DNA from: Candidatus Levyibacteriota bacterium
GTDB lineage: Bacteria; Patescibacteriota; Microgenomatia; Levybacterales; UBA12049
DNA: 14,978 nt
Direction: 5' to 3'
NCBI GenBank assembly: GCA_016184205.1
Contig: JACPDD010000026.1
Location: 1-14,978, forward strand
The position numbers and the translations under genes are program-made. Positions 1 through 7,236 of the stretch are shown here, one piece after another (within the stretch, counting starts at the first letter, position 1; each line of letters starts with the position of its first letter). The notes below the pieces were generated by a model. That model saw nothing but the letters and a program-made list of their open reading frames with translations, had not been told where the DNA came from and made no database searches.

Positions 1-2836
1 GTTTTTCAGCAGGGGAGAAATCATCAACTCCGGAAGTATCTTCTGTTGCATCAGACTTCTTGGGGGGATCTTGGAACAGAGACTCTTGACCTTCCTGCTC
101 TTGTTTTTTATTTTTGTGAATGTTGTCCATAATTTCAGGGGCTTTCATAAGTAGGTTAGCTCTATTTCCAAAAGCATCCATTGCTCCTGCCTTAATAAGG
201 CTTTCCATTGTTTTTTTGTTTACAGTACTTAGATTAACTCTCTGGCAAAAATCTTCTAAGCTTTGAAATGAGCCGCTTTTTCTGCCGTCTAGAATTGTTT
301 GGATAGCGGCTTCTCCTACATTTTTAATTGCGGAAAGTCCAAATCTTATTCTTGACTTGTTTTCAATGGTAAAATCACTCTCCGATGCATTTATATCTGG
401 AACAACTACAGGAATGTTGAGCCTTTTACATTCAGAGACTGCTTGAGCGATTTTCTCATTCTTTGCAGGCCCTGTTGATCCTCTTGATTCCGCCGTAAGT
501 AAAGCTGTCATAAATTCAACCGGGTAATGTGCCTTAAGATAGGCGGTTCTAAAGGCAATCGTTGCGTAACAAGCCGCATGTGCTTTATTAAAACCGTATC
601 CTGCAAAAGGGGCAATTAAATTGAACATCTCTTCAGCTTTTTTATCCGAGAGCCCATTTTTTACAGCTCCCTTTATAAAAATATCATGCTGTTTCTTCAT
701 TTCTGACGGAATTTTCTTTCCCATTGCTTTTCTAAATTTATCGGCATCTAGCCAGGAATATCCTGCAAGTGCAATAGTGGTAAGAAGTACGTCGTCCTGG
801 AAGGTTAGAATTCCATAAGATTGAGAAAGTATATCCTTGAGTCTTGGGTCCGGGTATTGAATAAGGGAAGGGTTATGTTTTCTTCTTACAAATTCGGGAA
901 TATTCTGCATTGGGCCTGGACGGTAGAGTGCAACCATTGCCATAACATCAAATATGGAAGTAGGTCTAAGCTCTTTTATATGTCTTCTCATTCCAGAAGA
1001 CTCAAGTTGGAAAATGCCGGTTGTTTCACCCGAGGAGAGAAGTTTGTAGGTTTTTTCATCCTCAAAGCCAATTGTTGAGAAGTCAACTTCTTTATTCTTA
1101 TTTTCTTTTATAAATCTCAAAGTCTCCTGAATAATAGTTAAATTCCTAAGCCCTAAAAAGTCCATCTTCAAAAGTCCCACGCCGTCTTCCCCTATTGAGT
1201 ACATGTCGTATTGTGTAATTATTTTTTCTCCGTTTGGTTCTCTTTGAAGTGGTGTGTATTCTGTGATATCTTTGTCAGCAATTACCACTCCTGCTGCATG
1301 GACAGATGCATGCCTTGCTACACCCTCAAGCTTTGTTGCAAGATCTAAAAGTTTTTTTGTATCAGCCTCAAGCTCATAAGCTCTTTTTAAGTCTGGGCTT
1401 TGCTCTAGTGCGGTTTCAATGGTCATTGCATGGCCCTGCCATCCGGGAGGTATCATCTTTGAAATTCTATCCGGCACCGCGTAGGGCATTCCCAAAGCTC
1501 TTCCACCGTCTCTAACAGAGCCTCTTGCTTCCATAGTTCCAAAAGTAATAATTTGAGCGACCTTATCTCTTCCATATTTTTTGGTAACGTAGTCAATGAC
1601 CTCGTCTCTTCTGTTATCTGCAAAGTCAAGATCAATGTCAGGAGCAGACGGCCTATCGGGATTTAGAAATCTCTCAAAAGGAAGTTTAAAATATAGAGGG
1701 TCTACATCTGTAATATTTAATGAGTAACAAACTATAGAGCCTGCTGCAGAACCCCTTCCCGGTCCAACAGTTATTCCTTGTGCTTTTGCCCAGTTTACAA
1801 AGTCTGAGACTATCAAAATATAAGTCTCGTAGCCCTTGTTAAGAATGATAGATAGTTCGTACGAAGCCCTCTCTTTTATTTCTTGGGTTAGCTTGCCATA
1901 TCTTCGTTTTAGTCCTTCGTTTACTATTTTTTTAATATATTCGCTTGATGATTTTTTACCCGGAACAGAAAATGAGGGCATTGTCCATTTGCCCATTATA
2001 AGCTCGAGGTTGCACATATCTGCAATTTTTACAGTATTTTCTATTGCTTCTGGAATTTGAAGGAAAAGACCTGACATTTCCTCCTTGCTTTTTATATAAA
2101 AATCTGGTGAGTCAATCATAGACAACCTTCTGTTCGGGGTGTCTATAGTTGTTTGAGTTTGAATGCATAGTAAAATCTCCTGTGCTTTTGCGTCAGAGCT
2201 GTAGGTATAGTGGTTGTCATTTGTTGCTACCAGAGGTATCCCTAGCTTTTTTGACATTTCAATTAATTTTTCGTTCAATGGATCTTGTTTTTTTACATTA
2301 AGGTGTTTTTGGAGTTCCAGGTAGAAATTGTCCTCTTGGAAAATTGCCGCTAGCTTTTCTGCCCTTTGATATGCTGTTTCCTCCTGCCCTTCTAAAAGAG
2401 GCTCCGAGACATATCCGTTTACACAAGATGATAAACATATTAACCCTTCGCTATATTTCTCTAAAAGTTTTAAGTCGGTTCTTGGTCTGTAGTAGTATCC
2501 GTAAAGATGAGCTTCTGAAACAATTTTCATTAGATTTTTGTAGCCTGTCATGTTTTTTGCAAGAAGTATCAAATGATTAGAGTCTCCATCTAGCCCTACT
2601 TCCTTGTTTTCTTTTGCGCGCTTACTTACATAAATCTCACAGCCTATAATAGGTTTTATTTCGGCTTCTTTACATGCTTTGAAAAACACAATAGCTCCAT
2701 AGAGGTTGCCGTGGTCTGTAATCGCAAGAGCTTTCATGCCAAGTTCTTTTGCTCTTGCTACCATGTTTTTTATCTTTGATAGTCCGTCAAGAAGTGAATA
2801 TTCGCTGTGGTTGTGTAAGTGGACGAAGTCTGTCAT
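1..2836 (-). CDS. dnaE: DNA polymerase III subunit alpha (DnaE), 3' part cut by window edge
   Basis: Catalytic subunit of the replicative DNA polymerase. I translated about 945 codons in one open frame from ATG at 2836; the C-terminus lies outside the window (family length about 1,100-1,200). The N-terminus is a PHP domain with its metal-ligand motifs kept: HLHNHS near residue 6, TDHGN, GCEIYV, NHLILL, LSSC and NDNHY. The polymerase core has PDIDLDF at residues 399-405 (catalytic Asp400 and Asp402) and KMDFLGLR with the third Asp at 559, followed by GKKIPSEM and the GFNKAHAACYA segment. It is the DnaE type, not PolC, because no exonuclease domain interrupts the PHP. The gene starts 21 nt after the gatB stop, so it is the last visible gene of the gatC-gatA-orf-gatB-dnaE run. 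A TAAGGAGA sequence overlaps the gatB stop and is partly inside a small hairpin. The family call is secure from the motifs. Confidence 0.97.
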   Translation of the reverse strand, partial: MTDFVHLHNHSEYSLLDGLSKIKNMVARAKELGMKALAITDHGNLYGAIVFFKACKEAEIKPIIGCEIYVSKRAKENKEVGLDGDSNHLILLAKNMTGYKNLMKIVSEAHLYGYYYRPRTDLKLLEKYSEGLICLSSCVNGYVSEPLLEGQEETAYQRAEKLAAIFQEDNFYLELQKHLNVKKQDPLNEKLIEMSKKLGIPLVATNDNHYTYSSDAKAQEILLCIQTQTTIDTPNRRLSMIDSPDFYIKSKEEMSGLFLQIPEAIENTVKIADMCNLELIMGKWTMPSFSVPGKKSSSEYIKKIVNEGLKRRYGKLTQEIKERASYELSIILNKGYETYILIVSDFVNWAKAQGITVGPGRGSAAGSIVCYSLNITDVDPLYFKLPFERFLNPDRPSAPDIDLDFADNRRDEVIDYVTKKYGRDKVAQIITFGTMEARGSVRDGGRALGMPYAVPDRISKMIPPGWQGHAMTIETALEQSPDLKRAYELEADTKKLLDLATKLEGVARHASVHAAGVVIADKDITEYTPLQREPNGEKIITQYDMYSIGEDGVGLLKMDFLGLRNLTIIQETLRFIKENKNKEVDFSTIGFEDEKTYKLLSSGETTGIFQLESSGMRRHIKELRPTSIFDVMAMVALYRPGPMQNIPEFVRRKHNPSLIQYPDPRLKDILSQSYGILTFQDDVLLTTIALAGYSWLDADKFRKAMGKKIPSEMKKQHDIFIKGAVKNGLSDKKAEEMFNLIAPFAGYGFNKAHAACYATIAFRTAYLKAHYPVEFMTALLTAESRGSTGPAKNEKIAQAVSECKRLNIPVVVPDINASESDFTIENKSRIRFGLSAIKNVGEAAIQTILDGRKSGSFQSLEDFCQRVNLSTVNKKTMESLIKAGAMDAFGNRANLLMKAPEIMDNIHKNKKQEQEGQESLFQDPPKKSDATEDTSGVDDFSPAEK

Positions 2837-2842
2837 ATTTTC

Positions 2843-2856
2843 GAGAGCAAGCTCTC
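2843..2856 (-). promoter_or_regulatory. Small inverted repeat in the dnaE leader overlapping the only good Shine-Dalgarno site
   Basis: The gatB-dnaE gap holds a perfect 14-bp inverted repeat, GAGAGC-TT-GCTCTC on the minus strand, which can fold as 5 bp with a 4-nt loop. The gatB stop is part of TAAGGAGA, an SD-like sequence whose last bases form the 5' arm of the hairpin. Linear SD-to-ATG spacing is about 17 nt, too long for normal use. The hairpin would either mask the site or shorten the gap. Its role in coupling dnaE to gatB is inference. Confidence 0.4.
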
Positions 2857-2857
2857 C

Positions 2858-4234
2858 TTATTTAAGTCTATCTAGTATAGCATTTTTTACCAGATTATGG
2901 TCTACCTTTTCCCCAATTTTTCTCACTACTTGCCCAATTAAAAACTGTAGGGCTTGTTCTTTTCCGTTCTTATATTCTTCAACAGCTTTTTTGTTTTCCG
3001 AAAAAACTTCCATAAGAGTTTTATTCAAATCTGCAGCTCCTACTTCCTCTGTTTTTCCTAGCTTCAGTACCATTTCTACAAGCTTAGCAGGCAGTATCGT
3101 TTCTATATCTACCTTCTTGTTAATAATTAAGTTTGCAATTTGTTTCGGATTTATTCCGTGTTCATTGCCTACTCTCGCGACTTCTTCAAAATAATCCGCC
3201 AGAGCTTTCTCACGAGTTAAAATTTCCGAGTCGTAGAAGCTTAGTTTGTATTCTGTCTGAAAACGCTCGAGCTTCTTCTCCGGCAATTCTCCTATTTGAG
3301 ATTTGAGATTTGAAATTTGAGATTTGTTGAAGGCCAGTGGTGGAATATCTGGTTCTGGGAAATATCTGTAGTCATGTGCTTCTTCTTTTGTCCGTTGTGA
3401 AATCGTTTTCCGTTTCCTATCATCCCACCCCCTTGTTTCTTGAACTGGCATTTCTCCTTTATTAAGAAGTTCAGTTTGCCTATTAATTTCAAAATTTATT
3501 GCTCTTTCTACAAAACTAAAAGAATTAATGTTTTTTACCTCAACTTTGTAGTTCGGCAATTGGTCATTTGGAATTGGTAGTGTTTGCTTACTGGTAGTAT
3601 TCATTTCTCGAAGAGAAATGTTAGGTTCAAGCCTCATATCACCCTTTTCCATGTCTGCATTTGATACTTCCAAATATCTGACAATCTGCTGGAGTTTTTT
3701 TAGATACTCAACTACTTCTTTTGCGGTTTCAAAATCCGGTTCCGTAACTATCTCGACTAACGGCACTCCGCTTCTGTTAAAATCTATCAAGGAATACTTT
3801 TCGCTTTTTGAGATTTGAGATTTGAGATTTGGGATTTGAGACTGGTGTATTAGTTTGGCTGTATCTTCTTCCATGTGAACCCTTCGTATGCCTACCATTT
3901 TACCGTTGGACAGTCTTATCGAACCGTTTACACAAAATGGCTTGTCGTATTGGGAAATTTGGTAACCCTTTGGAAGGTCGGGATAGAAATAGTTCTTCCT
4001 GTCGAATTTTGAAAATGGGGGAATGTCGCAGTTTAATGCAAGGCCAATCTTTATACACCATTCAATTGCAGTTTTATTTGGTGCGGGCAGTGCGCCTGGA
4101 AGGCCAAGACAAACAGGACAAACGTGCGTATTTGGTTCTTTCCCAAAATAATCAGCAGAACATCCGCAAAACATCTTCGATTTTGTCCGGAGTTCAACGT
4201 GCACCTCAAGACCAATGATTGGTGCGTATTTCAT
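2858..4234 (-). CDS. gatB: Asp-tRNA(Asn)/Glu-tRNA(Gln) amidotransferase subunit B
   Basis: GatB binds the mischarged tRNA and activates its Glu or Asp with ATP so that ammonia from GatA can amidate it. The 458-aa protein begins with the family signature GLEVHVEL (His12). It has a CGC...CPVC cysteine set at residues 23-42 that is likely to bind zinc, HMEEDTAK near 120-127, DFNRSGVPLVEIVTEPD near 151-167, VEVKNINSF, and YRYFPEPDIPP. A tail domain follows. The ATG overlaps the stop of the upstream gene (ATGA). Three loops hold low-complexity insertions encoded by heptameric DNA repeats: about residues 131-146 (NLKSQISK), 213-227 (PIPNDQLPNYK) and 301-314 (SQISNLKSQI). Apart from these the protein is collinear with the family and the frame is intact, so it should be functional. 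It is co-transcribed with gatC and gatA. Confidence 0.97.
   Translation of the reverse strand: MKYAPIIGLEVHVELRTKSKMFCGCSADYFGKEPNTHVCPVCLGLPGALPAPNKTAIEWCIKIGLALNCDIPPFSKFDRKNYFYPDLPKGYQISQYDKPFCVNGSIRLSNGKMVGIRRVHMEEDTAKLIHQSQIPNLKSQISKSEKYSLIDFNRSGVPLVEIVTEPDFETAKEVVEYLKKLQQIVRYLEVSNADMEKGDMRLEPNISLREMNTTSKQTLPIPNDQLPNYKVEVKNINSFSFVERAINFEINRQTELLNKGEMPVQETRGWDDRKRKTISQRTKEEAHDYRYFPEPDIPPLAFNKSQISNLKSQIGELPEKKLERFQTEYKLSFYDSEILTREKALADYFEEVARVGNEHGINPKQIANLIINKKVDIETILPAKLVEMVLKLGKTEEVGAADLNKTLMEVFSENKKAVEEYKNGKEQALQFLIGQVVRKIGEKVDHNLVKNAILDRLK
3294..3326. repeat. 7-bp tandem repeat in gatB (unit ATTTGAG)
   Basis: On the + strand the units read ATTTGAG, ATTTGAG, ATTTGAA, ATTTGAG and a partial ATTTG. 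The coding strand reads CTCAAAT, giving SQISNLKSQI near GatB residues 303-314. This segment takes the place of the variable stretch between YRYFPEPD and ELPEKK. The unit is open in all three forward frames, because 7 nt is one more than a multiple of 3, and each frame gives the same cyclic heptapeptide. Confidence 0.9.
3558..3578. repeat. 7-bp period repeat in gatB (AATTGGT / CATTTGG)
   Basis: Three heptads in a row, AATTGGT-CATTTGG-AATTGGT, lie in gatB. On the coding strand they encode PIPNDQLP-like residues (about 219-226), just before the conserved VEVKNINSF. The two outer units are identical, giving a 14-bp period. Peptides of the type PNDQLPN from this DNA sit in a loop that is usually shorter in GatB. 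Confidence 0.75.
3806..3840. repeat. 7-bp tandem repeat in gatB, second ATTTGAG array
   Basis: Five heptads: TTTTGAG, ATTTGAG, ATTTGAG, ATTTGGG, ATTTGAG. The unit and orientation are the same as in the array at 3294-3326, about 480 bp away in the same gene. It encodes QIPNLKSQISKS (GatB residues about 133-144), inserted between the conserved EEDTAKLIH and SLIDFNRSG blocks, which are usually joined by only a few residues. Confidence 0.9.
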
Positions 4235-4725
4235 AATGTTGTTACTCTAATATTCCTTGGCTCTGGAATAAACTCTTCAACCATTTGCTGAACTTTATTT
4301 ACGTCAGTTCCTTGACGCAATCTGATTCCTCGAACCAAATCAGGGGAGATCATTCTCTTAACATAGACCTCTCCGGGAGATAATGTTGGCCAAAATGAGG
4401 GAGCGACCGCTTCCTGCATTTGAGACGGAGTAATTATTGGCAAGGCTTGATCAAAAAGTAAAGTTACATCTCCTGGGACAGGAAATCCTTGTCTTTGTTC
4501 TCGTGAATAAAGAAAAATGAGGTCTTCATAATCACCGAGCCCAATGGCGAGAATTGGAAGTTTTATATAAGGTACTCCTTCTGCTTCTGCTTGTTTCGGT
4601 GAAAGGAGTCCATGCCTCAAAATAAGTTCGAGTCTATCATGCGTTGTTCCCGCAACTTCAAAATATCTATAAAAGGAGTGACTGTACGGAAATAATTTAA
4701 TTGTTTCTTGTGCTTCAGTCGTCAT
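4231..4725 (-). CDS. Unrecognised 164-aa protein inside the gat operon; possible ADP-ribosyltransferase-like fold
   Basis: I cannot name this gene. It sits between gatA and gatB with ATGA overlaps on both sides, so it is translated as part of the gat operon. It is soluble, with no signal peptide or membrane segment. Two stretches recall small ADP-ribosyltransferase-fold proteins (DarT/KptA-like). One is TTHDRLELILRHGLLSPKQ near residues 27-45, like the usual H/T...L..IL..GLL pattern. The other is PGEVYVKRMISPDLVRGIRL near 117-136, like the late E-x-V...I-P...I.GI segment that carries the catalytic Glu in that fold. Between them lies GDVTLLFD, a plausible beta strand. The fold idea is inference from pattern only. 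It could equally be an operon-specific partner of GatCAB or an unrelated lineage-specific gene. The reading frame is real: it fills the gap exactly and is flanked by overlaps. Confidence 0.85.
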   Translation of the reverse strand: MTTEAQETIKLFPYSHSFYRYFEVAGTTHDRLELILRHGLLSPKQAEAEGVPYIKLPILAIGLGDYEDLIFLYSREQRQGFPVPGDVTLLFDQALPIITPSQMQEAVAPSFWPTLSPGEVYVKRMISPDLVRGIRLRQGTDVNKVQQMVEEFIPEPRNIRVTTL

Positions 4726-6128
4726 AATTTTGGTGTGTGTTTGTAATATTCTGTCGCTTGTTCGAATGCGTAACCCACCTGAAAGAGTTTTTCTTCTGAG
4801 AATTGTGTTCCCATGATCTGAATTCCGATTGGTAAACCATTTGAGAATCCTGCAGGGACAGCAAGGCTTGGAATCCCAGCCAAATTTGCGGTTACCGTAA
4901 AAATATCGGATAAGTACATTTTTAAAGGATCATTTACTTTTTCTCCTAATTTCCATGGGGCGGTAGGGGAGACCGGTGAAATTATTGCATCAACTTTTTC
5001 AAAAGCTTTTTCGAAATCCTGTTTGATTAAAGTTCTAACTTGCATTGCCTTTTTATAGTAGGCGTCATAATAACCAGCCGACAAAGTAAATGTTCCAAAC
5101 ATAATTCTCCTTTTTGCTTCATCACCAAAAAAAGATCTGTCATTTCCAAAACGTATCCCATCATAACGTGCCAAATTTGACGAAACTTCGGAGGACATAA
5201 TTATATAATAGGCGGCAATTGCATATTGTGTGTTCGGTAGAGAAATATCGACAACTTCGGCTCCAAGTTCTTCTAGTTTTTTGATTACTGCTTCGGTCTT
5301 TTCTTTTATTTCAGAATCGAGTCCTGATGCGAAGTATTCTTTTGGAACTCCGATTTTTAATCCCTTGACTCCGTTTTCGATTTTCGAGTAATTCGAAACT
5401 GTCTTATCTGGAGTTGTCGCGTCGTGAGGGTCCGACCCTGCGGTAACGCTAAGAAGCAGAGCGGAGTCTTCAACTGTTTTTGTAAAATGTCCAATGGAGT
5501 CAAGGGAAGAAGCCATGGCAATAATTCCATATCTGCTAACCCTTCCGTATGTTGGTTTAAGTCCGACAAGGTTGTTAAAACTGGCCGGGAGCCTTATAGA
5601 ACCGCCTGTGTCCGTTCCTGTTGATGCAAGACACATGTCCGCTGCCAATGCTGCAGCAGAGCCGCTTGAGGAGCCTCCAGGGACATGTTCTTTGCTCCAC
5701 GGATTCTTTGTGGGTCCAAAGTCTGAATTTTCGCCAGATGAACCATGCGCCCATGCATCACAGTTGATTTTTCCAATAATGATTGCCCCTGCGTCTTTTA
5801 ATTTTGCAACAACAGTGGCGTCATATTGTGGAATGTAGTTTTCAAGGACTTTAGATGCGGCAGTGGTTTTAAGACCTTTTGTCAAGAAAATATCTTTAAG
5901 TGCAATTGGGATTCCCAAGAATGGAAGCTCTTCGCCATTCGCTCTTTGCTTGTCGGCGCTCTCTGCTTGTTCAAGCGCTCCTTTTTCATCAACCGTAATA
6001 AATGCATTAATATCTTCGTTATGTTTTCTTATCTGTTCAAGACATGCTTTTGCAATATCTACCGAAGAAAACTTTTTCCCTCTGAGTCCTTCTAAGGCTT
6101 CTGCAATTGTGAGTTGATTTAAATCCAT
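4722..6128 (-). CDS. gatA: Asp-tRNA(Asn)/Glu-tRNA(Gln) amidotransferase subunit A (amidase)
   Basis: GatA hydrolyses glutamine and channels ammonia to GatB. The 468-aa protein is full length for the amidase-signature family. The catalytic triad is visible: Lys78 in IALKD, cis-Ser153 in PGGSSSGSAAA, and nucleophile Ser177 in TDTGGSIRLPA. These lie one residue before the positions reported for Staphylococcus aureus GatA. Further family blocks are GLKPTYGRVSRYG, SLDSIGHFTKTVED, and a C-terminal AVPAGFSNGLPIGIQIMG. The ATG at 6128 is the only sensible start; the protein begins MDLNQLTIAEAL like its relatives. No Shine-Dalgarno is seen. The start directly follows a heptamer array in the gap after gatC. 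The stop overlaps the next gene by ATGA. Confidence 0.98.
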   Translation of the reverse strand: MDLNQLTIAEALEGLRGKKFSSVDIAKACLEQIRKHNEDINAFITVDEKGALEQAESADKQRANGEELPFLGIPIALKDIFLTKGLKTTAASKVLENYIPQYDATVVAKLKDAGAIIIGKINCDAWAHGSSGENSDFGPTKNPWSKEHVPGGSSSGSAAALAADMCLASTGTDTGGSIRLPASFNNLVGLKPTYGRVSRYGIIAMASSLDSIGHFTKTVEDSALLLSVTAGSDPHDATTPDKTVSNYSKIENGVKGLKIGVPKEYFASGLDSEIKEKTEAVIKKLEELGAEVVDISLPNTQYAIAAYYIIMSSEVSSNLARYDGIRFGNDRSFFGDEAKRRIMFGTFTLSAGYYDAYYKKAMQVRTLIKQDFEKAFEKVDAIISPVSPTAPWKLGEKVNDPLKMYLSDIFTVTANLAGIPSLAVPAGFSNGLPIGIQIMGTQFSEEKLFQVGYAFEQATEYYKHTPKL

Positions 6129-6131
6129 AAC

Positions 6132-6166
6132 TATACGCTATACGCTAAACGCCAGACGCTACTTGC
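6132..6166. repeat. 7-bp tandem repeat spanning the gatC stop and the gatC-gatA gap (TATACGC)
   Basis: On the + strand the heptads are TATACGC, TATACGC, TAAACGC, CAGACGC and a degenerate TACTTGC. On the coding strand the unit GCGTATA brings TAG into one frame, and the gatC stop codon lies within the array. The array fills nearly all of the 30-nt gap to the gatA ATG, so it may have reset the end of gatC. Confidence 0.8.
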
Positions 6167-6446
6167 TGTCTAGGATTGCTTTTACTTTGAAGAGTCCATT
6201 CTGTGTTGATTTTGAATTCGATAGTGCTTCTTCTTGAGCGAGCTCGCAATCCTTAACAATATCCTCTCTTGTGACATTTTCTAGGCCTGTTACTTGAGAC
6301 GTTGGCTCAACATTCTTTGTGTCGACTTCGTTAAGTTTTTCAATGTAAGAAAGGATATCGGAAAGCTGCTCTTCAAATTTCTTTTCTTCTGCAGCCGACA
6401 ATGTAAGATTCGCAAGCTTTGCTACATGGGAAACATTTATTTTCAT
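6159..6446 (-). CDS. gatC: Asp-tRNA(Asn)/Glu-tRNA(Gln) amidotransferase subunit C
   Basis: GatC is the small belt subunit that ties GatA to GatB. The 95-aa product starts MKINVSHVAKLANLTLS, the typical N-terminus, then FEEQLSDILSYIEKLNEVDT and a conserved VEPTSQVTGLENVTRED block where the protein wraps around GatA. I chose ATG 6446, not the upstream TTG at 6482, because family members begin at this point and because a TATAAT box ends 6 nt before the ATG. It is the first gene of gatC-gatA-orf-gatB-dnaE. Its last codons and stop (TAG) run into a 7-bp repeat array, so the extreme C-terminus is probably lineage-specific. Confidence 0.95.
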   Translation of the reverse strand: MKINVSHVAKLANLTLSAAEEKKFEEQLSDILSYIEKLNEVDTKNVEPTSQVTGLENVTREDIVKDCELAQEEALSNSKSTQNGLFKVKAILDSK

Positions 6447-6452
6447 GCGGTA

Positions 6453-6482
6453 ATTATAACGCAGCACCAAGTCTCTTGGCAA
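6453..6482 (-). promoter_or_regulatory. Sigma70-type promoter of gatC, predicted leaderless
   Basis: On the minus strand TTGCCA (6482-6477) is followed by an 18-nt spacer and a perfect TATAAT (6458-6453). Only 6 nt separate TATAAT from the gatC ATG, so transcription should start at or next to the A of the ATG. The -10 box includes the TAA stop of gatD. This would drive gatC-gatA-orf-gatB-dnaE separately from murT-gatD. Confidence 0.65.
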
Positions 6483-7236
6483 TGACAGTCCGAGCTTTTA
6501 ATTCAAGGGTATCGTCAAGCGGTTCAAGTTTTATTTTGTTTTCGTATTTTACCTCTAAAGCTTTTGCTATGAGGAAATCGGCAAGCTTTGGATTTTTAGG
6601 AAGGACTGGGCCATGTAGATAGGTTCCGACTGAGTTTTTATACATTATTCCTTCTGTTCTATCCTCTCCGTTATTTCCAAAACCCTTGACAACCTTTCCA
6701 AGTGCTAACTCTTTATCTGCTATATATGTTCTTCCGCCGTGATTTTCAAAGCCAACAAGAGTAGTACTGAGTATTTTGATAGCGATATTGCCAATGAGAC
6801 GAGGACTGTTTTCTCCTGGGTTTTTTGTATATAGATCAAGAATTCCGAGACCTTTGATAATCGTTCCGTCTGCTTCCTTGTAATATTTTCCTAAAAATTG
6901 GTAAGCGCCGCAAATATAAAGTCCTGGGATTCCAGCTTCAATCAGCTTCTTTAGCAGAATTCTCTTTTCAGTGCTAAAATCACGGGAAACGATTTTTTGT
7001 TGCGTGTCTTGAGCACCGCCCATAAATAGTATGTCGCATGTTGCAAGTCGCTTTTCGTCAAAACCAACATCGAGTCTTCTAATTTGGGTTTTTATATTTC
7101 TCCATTCGCAGCGTCTTTGTAAGGTTATAATATTCCCTCTGTCTCCGTACGTGCTCATTAGATCTGGATAAAGCCAGCCGATAGTCAAAGATAATTGACC
7201 ATTTACCATTGACCATTTACCATTTTTATTTCTCAT
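6454..7236 (-). CDS. gatD: Lipid II isoglutaminyl synthase, glutamine amidotransferase subunit GatD
   Basis: GatD is a CobB/CobQ-type glutaminase that supplies ammonia to MurT, which amidates the D-Glu of lipid II to D-isoglutamine. It is unrelated to archaeal GatD of the GatDE tRNA enzyme. The 260-aa protein shows LTIGWLYPDLMSTYGDRGN, MGGAQDTQQ, the nucleophile Cys109 in LYICGAYQFLG, ENHGGRTY, and the catalytic His208 in GTYLHGPVL. The ATG at 7236 overlaps the murT stop (ATGA), as expected for subunits made together. Residues about 5-14 (GKWSMVNGQL) come from a 14-bp tandem repeat and are not family sequence. A second ATG at 7209 (Met10) is an alternative start that would drop half of it. 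The stop lies inside the gatC promoter. Confidence 0.95.
   Translation of the reverse strand: MRNKNGKWSMVNGQLSLTIGWLYPDLMSTYGDRGNIITLQRRCEWRNIKTQIRRLDVGFDEKRLATCDILFMGGAQDTQQKIVSRDFSTEKRILLKKLIEAGIPGLYICGAYQFLGKYYKEADGTIIKGLGILDLYTKNPGENSPRLIGNIAIKILSTTLVGFENHGGRTYIADKELALGKVVKGFGNNGEDRTEGIMYKNSVGTYLHGPVLPKNPKLADFLIAKALEVKYENKIKLEPLDDTLELKARTVIAKRLGAAL
7195..7222. repeat. 2 x 14-bp tandem repeat (7-bp sub-period) at the gatD N-terminus
   Basis: On the + strand the heptads are TTGACCA, TTTACCA, TTGACCA, TTTACCA, that is, a 14-bp unit twice. It lies just after the gatD start codon and encodes part of the first 14 residues. In longer arrays the coding-strand unit would create TAA in every frame, so two copies is about the most that can be translated here. 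Confidence 0.85.

Noticed and set aside
2706..3194. 162-aa + strand frame opposite dnaE and gatB
   Set aside because: It lies antisense to two strongly conserved genes, is Ser/Phe-rich as expected for reverse-strand reading, and has no start signal.
3294..3840. Possible CRISPR array in the repeated DNA of gatB
   Set aside because: The units are 7 bp and contiguous, with no spacers, and they are translated within gatB.
3829..4218. 129-aa + strand frame opposite gatB
   Set aside because: Shadow of the conserved GatB N-terminal region; no family resemblance.
6447..6482. Longer gatC starting at TTG 6482
   Set aside because: The extra 12 residues have no counterpart in GatC and would run through the -10 box; ATG 6446 fits family and promoter.
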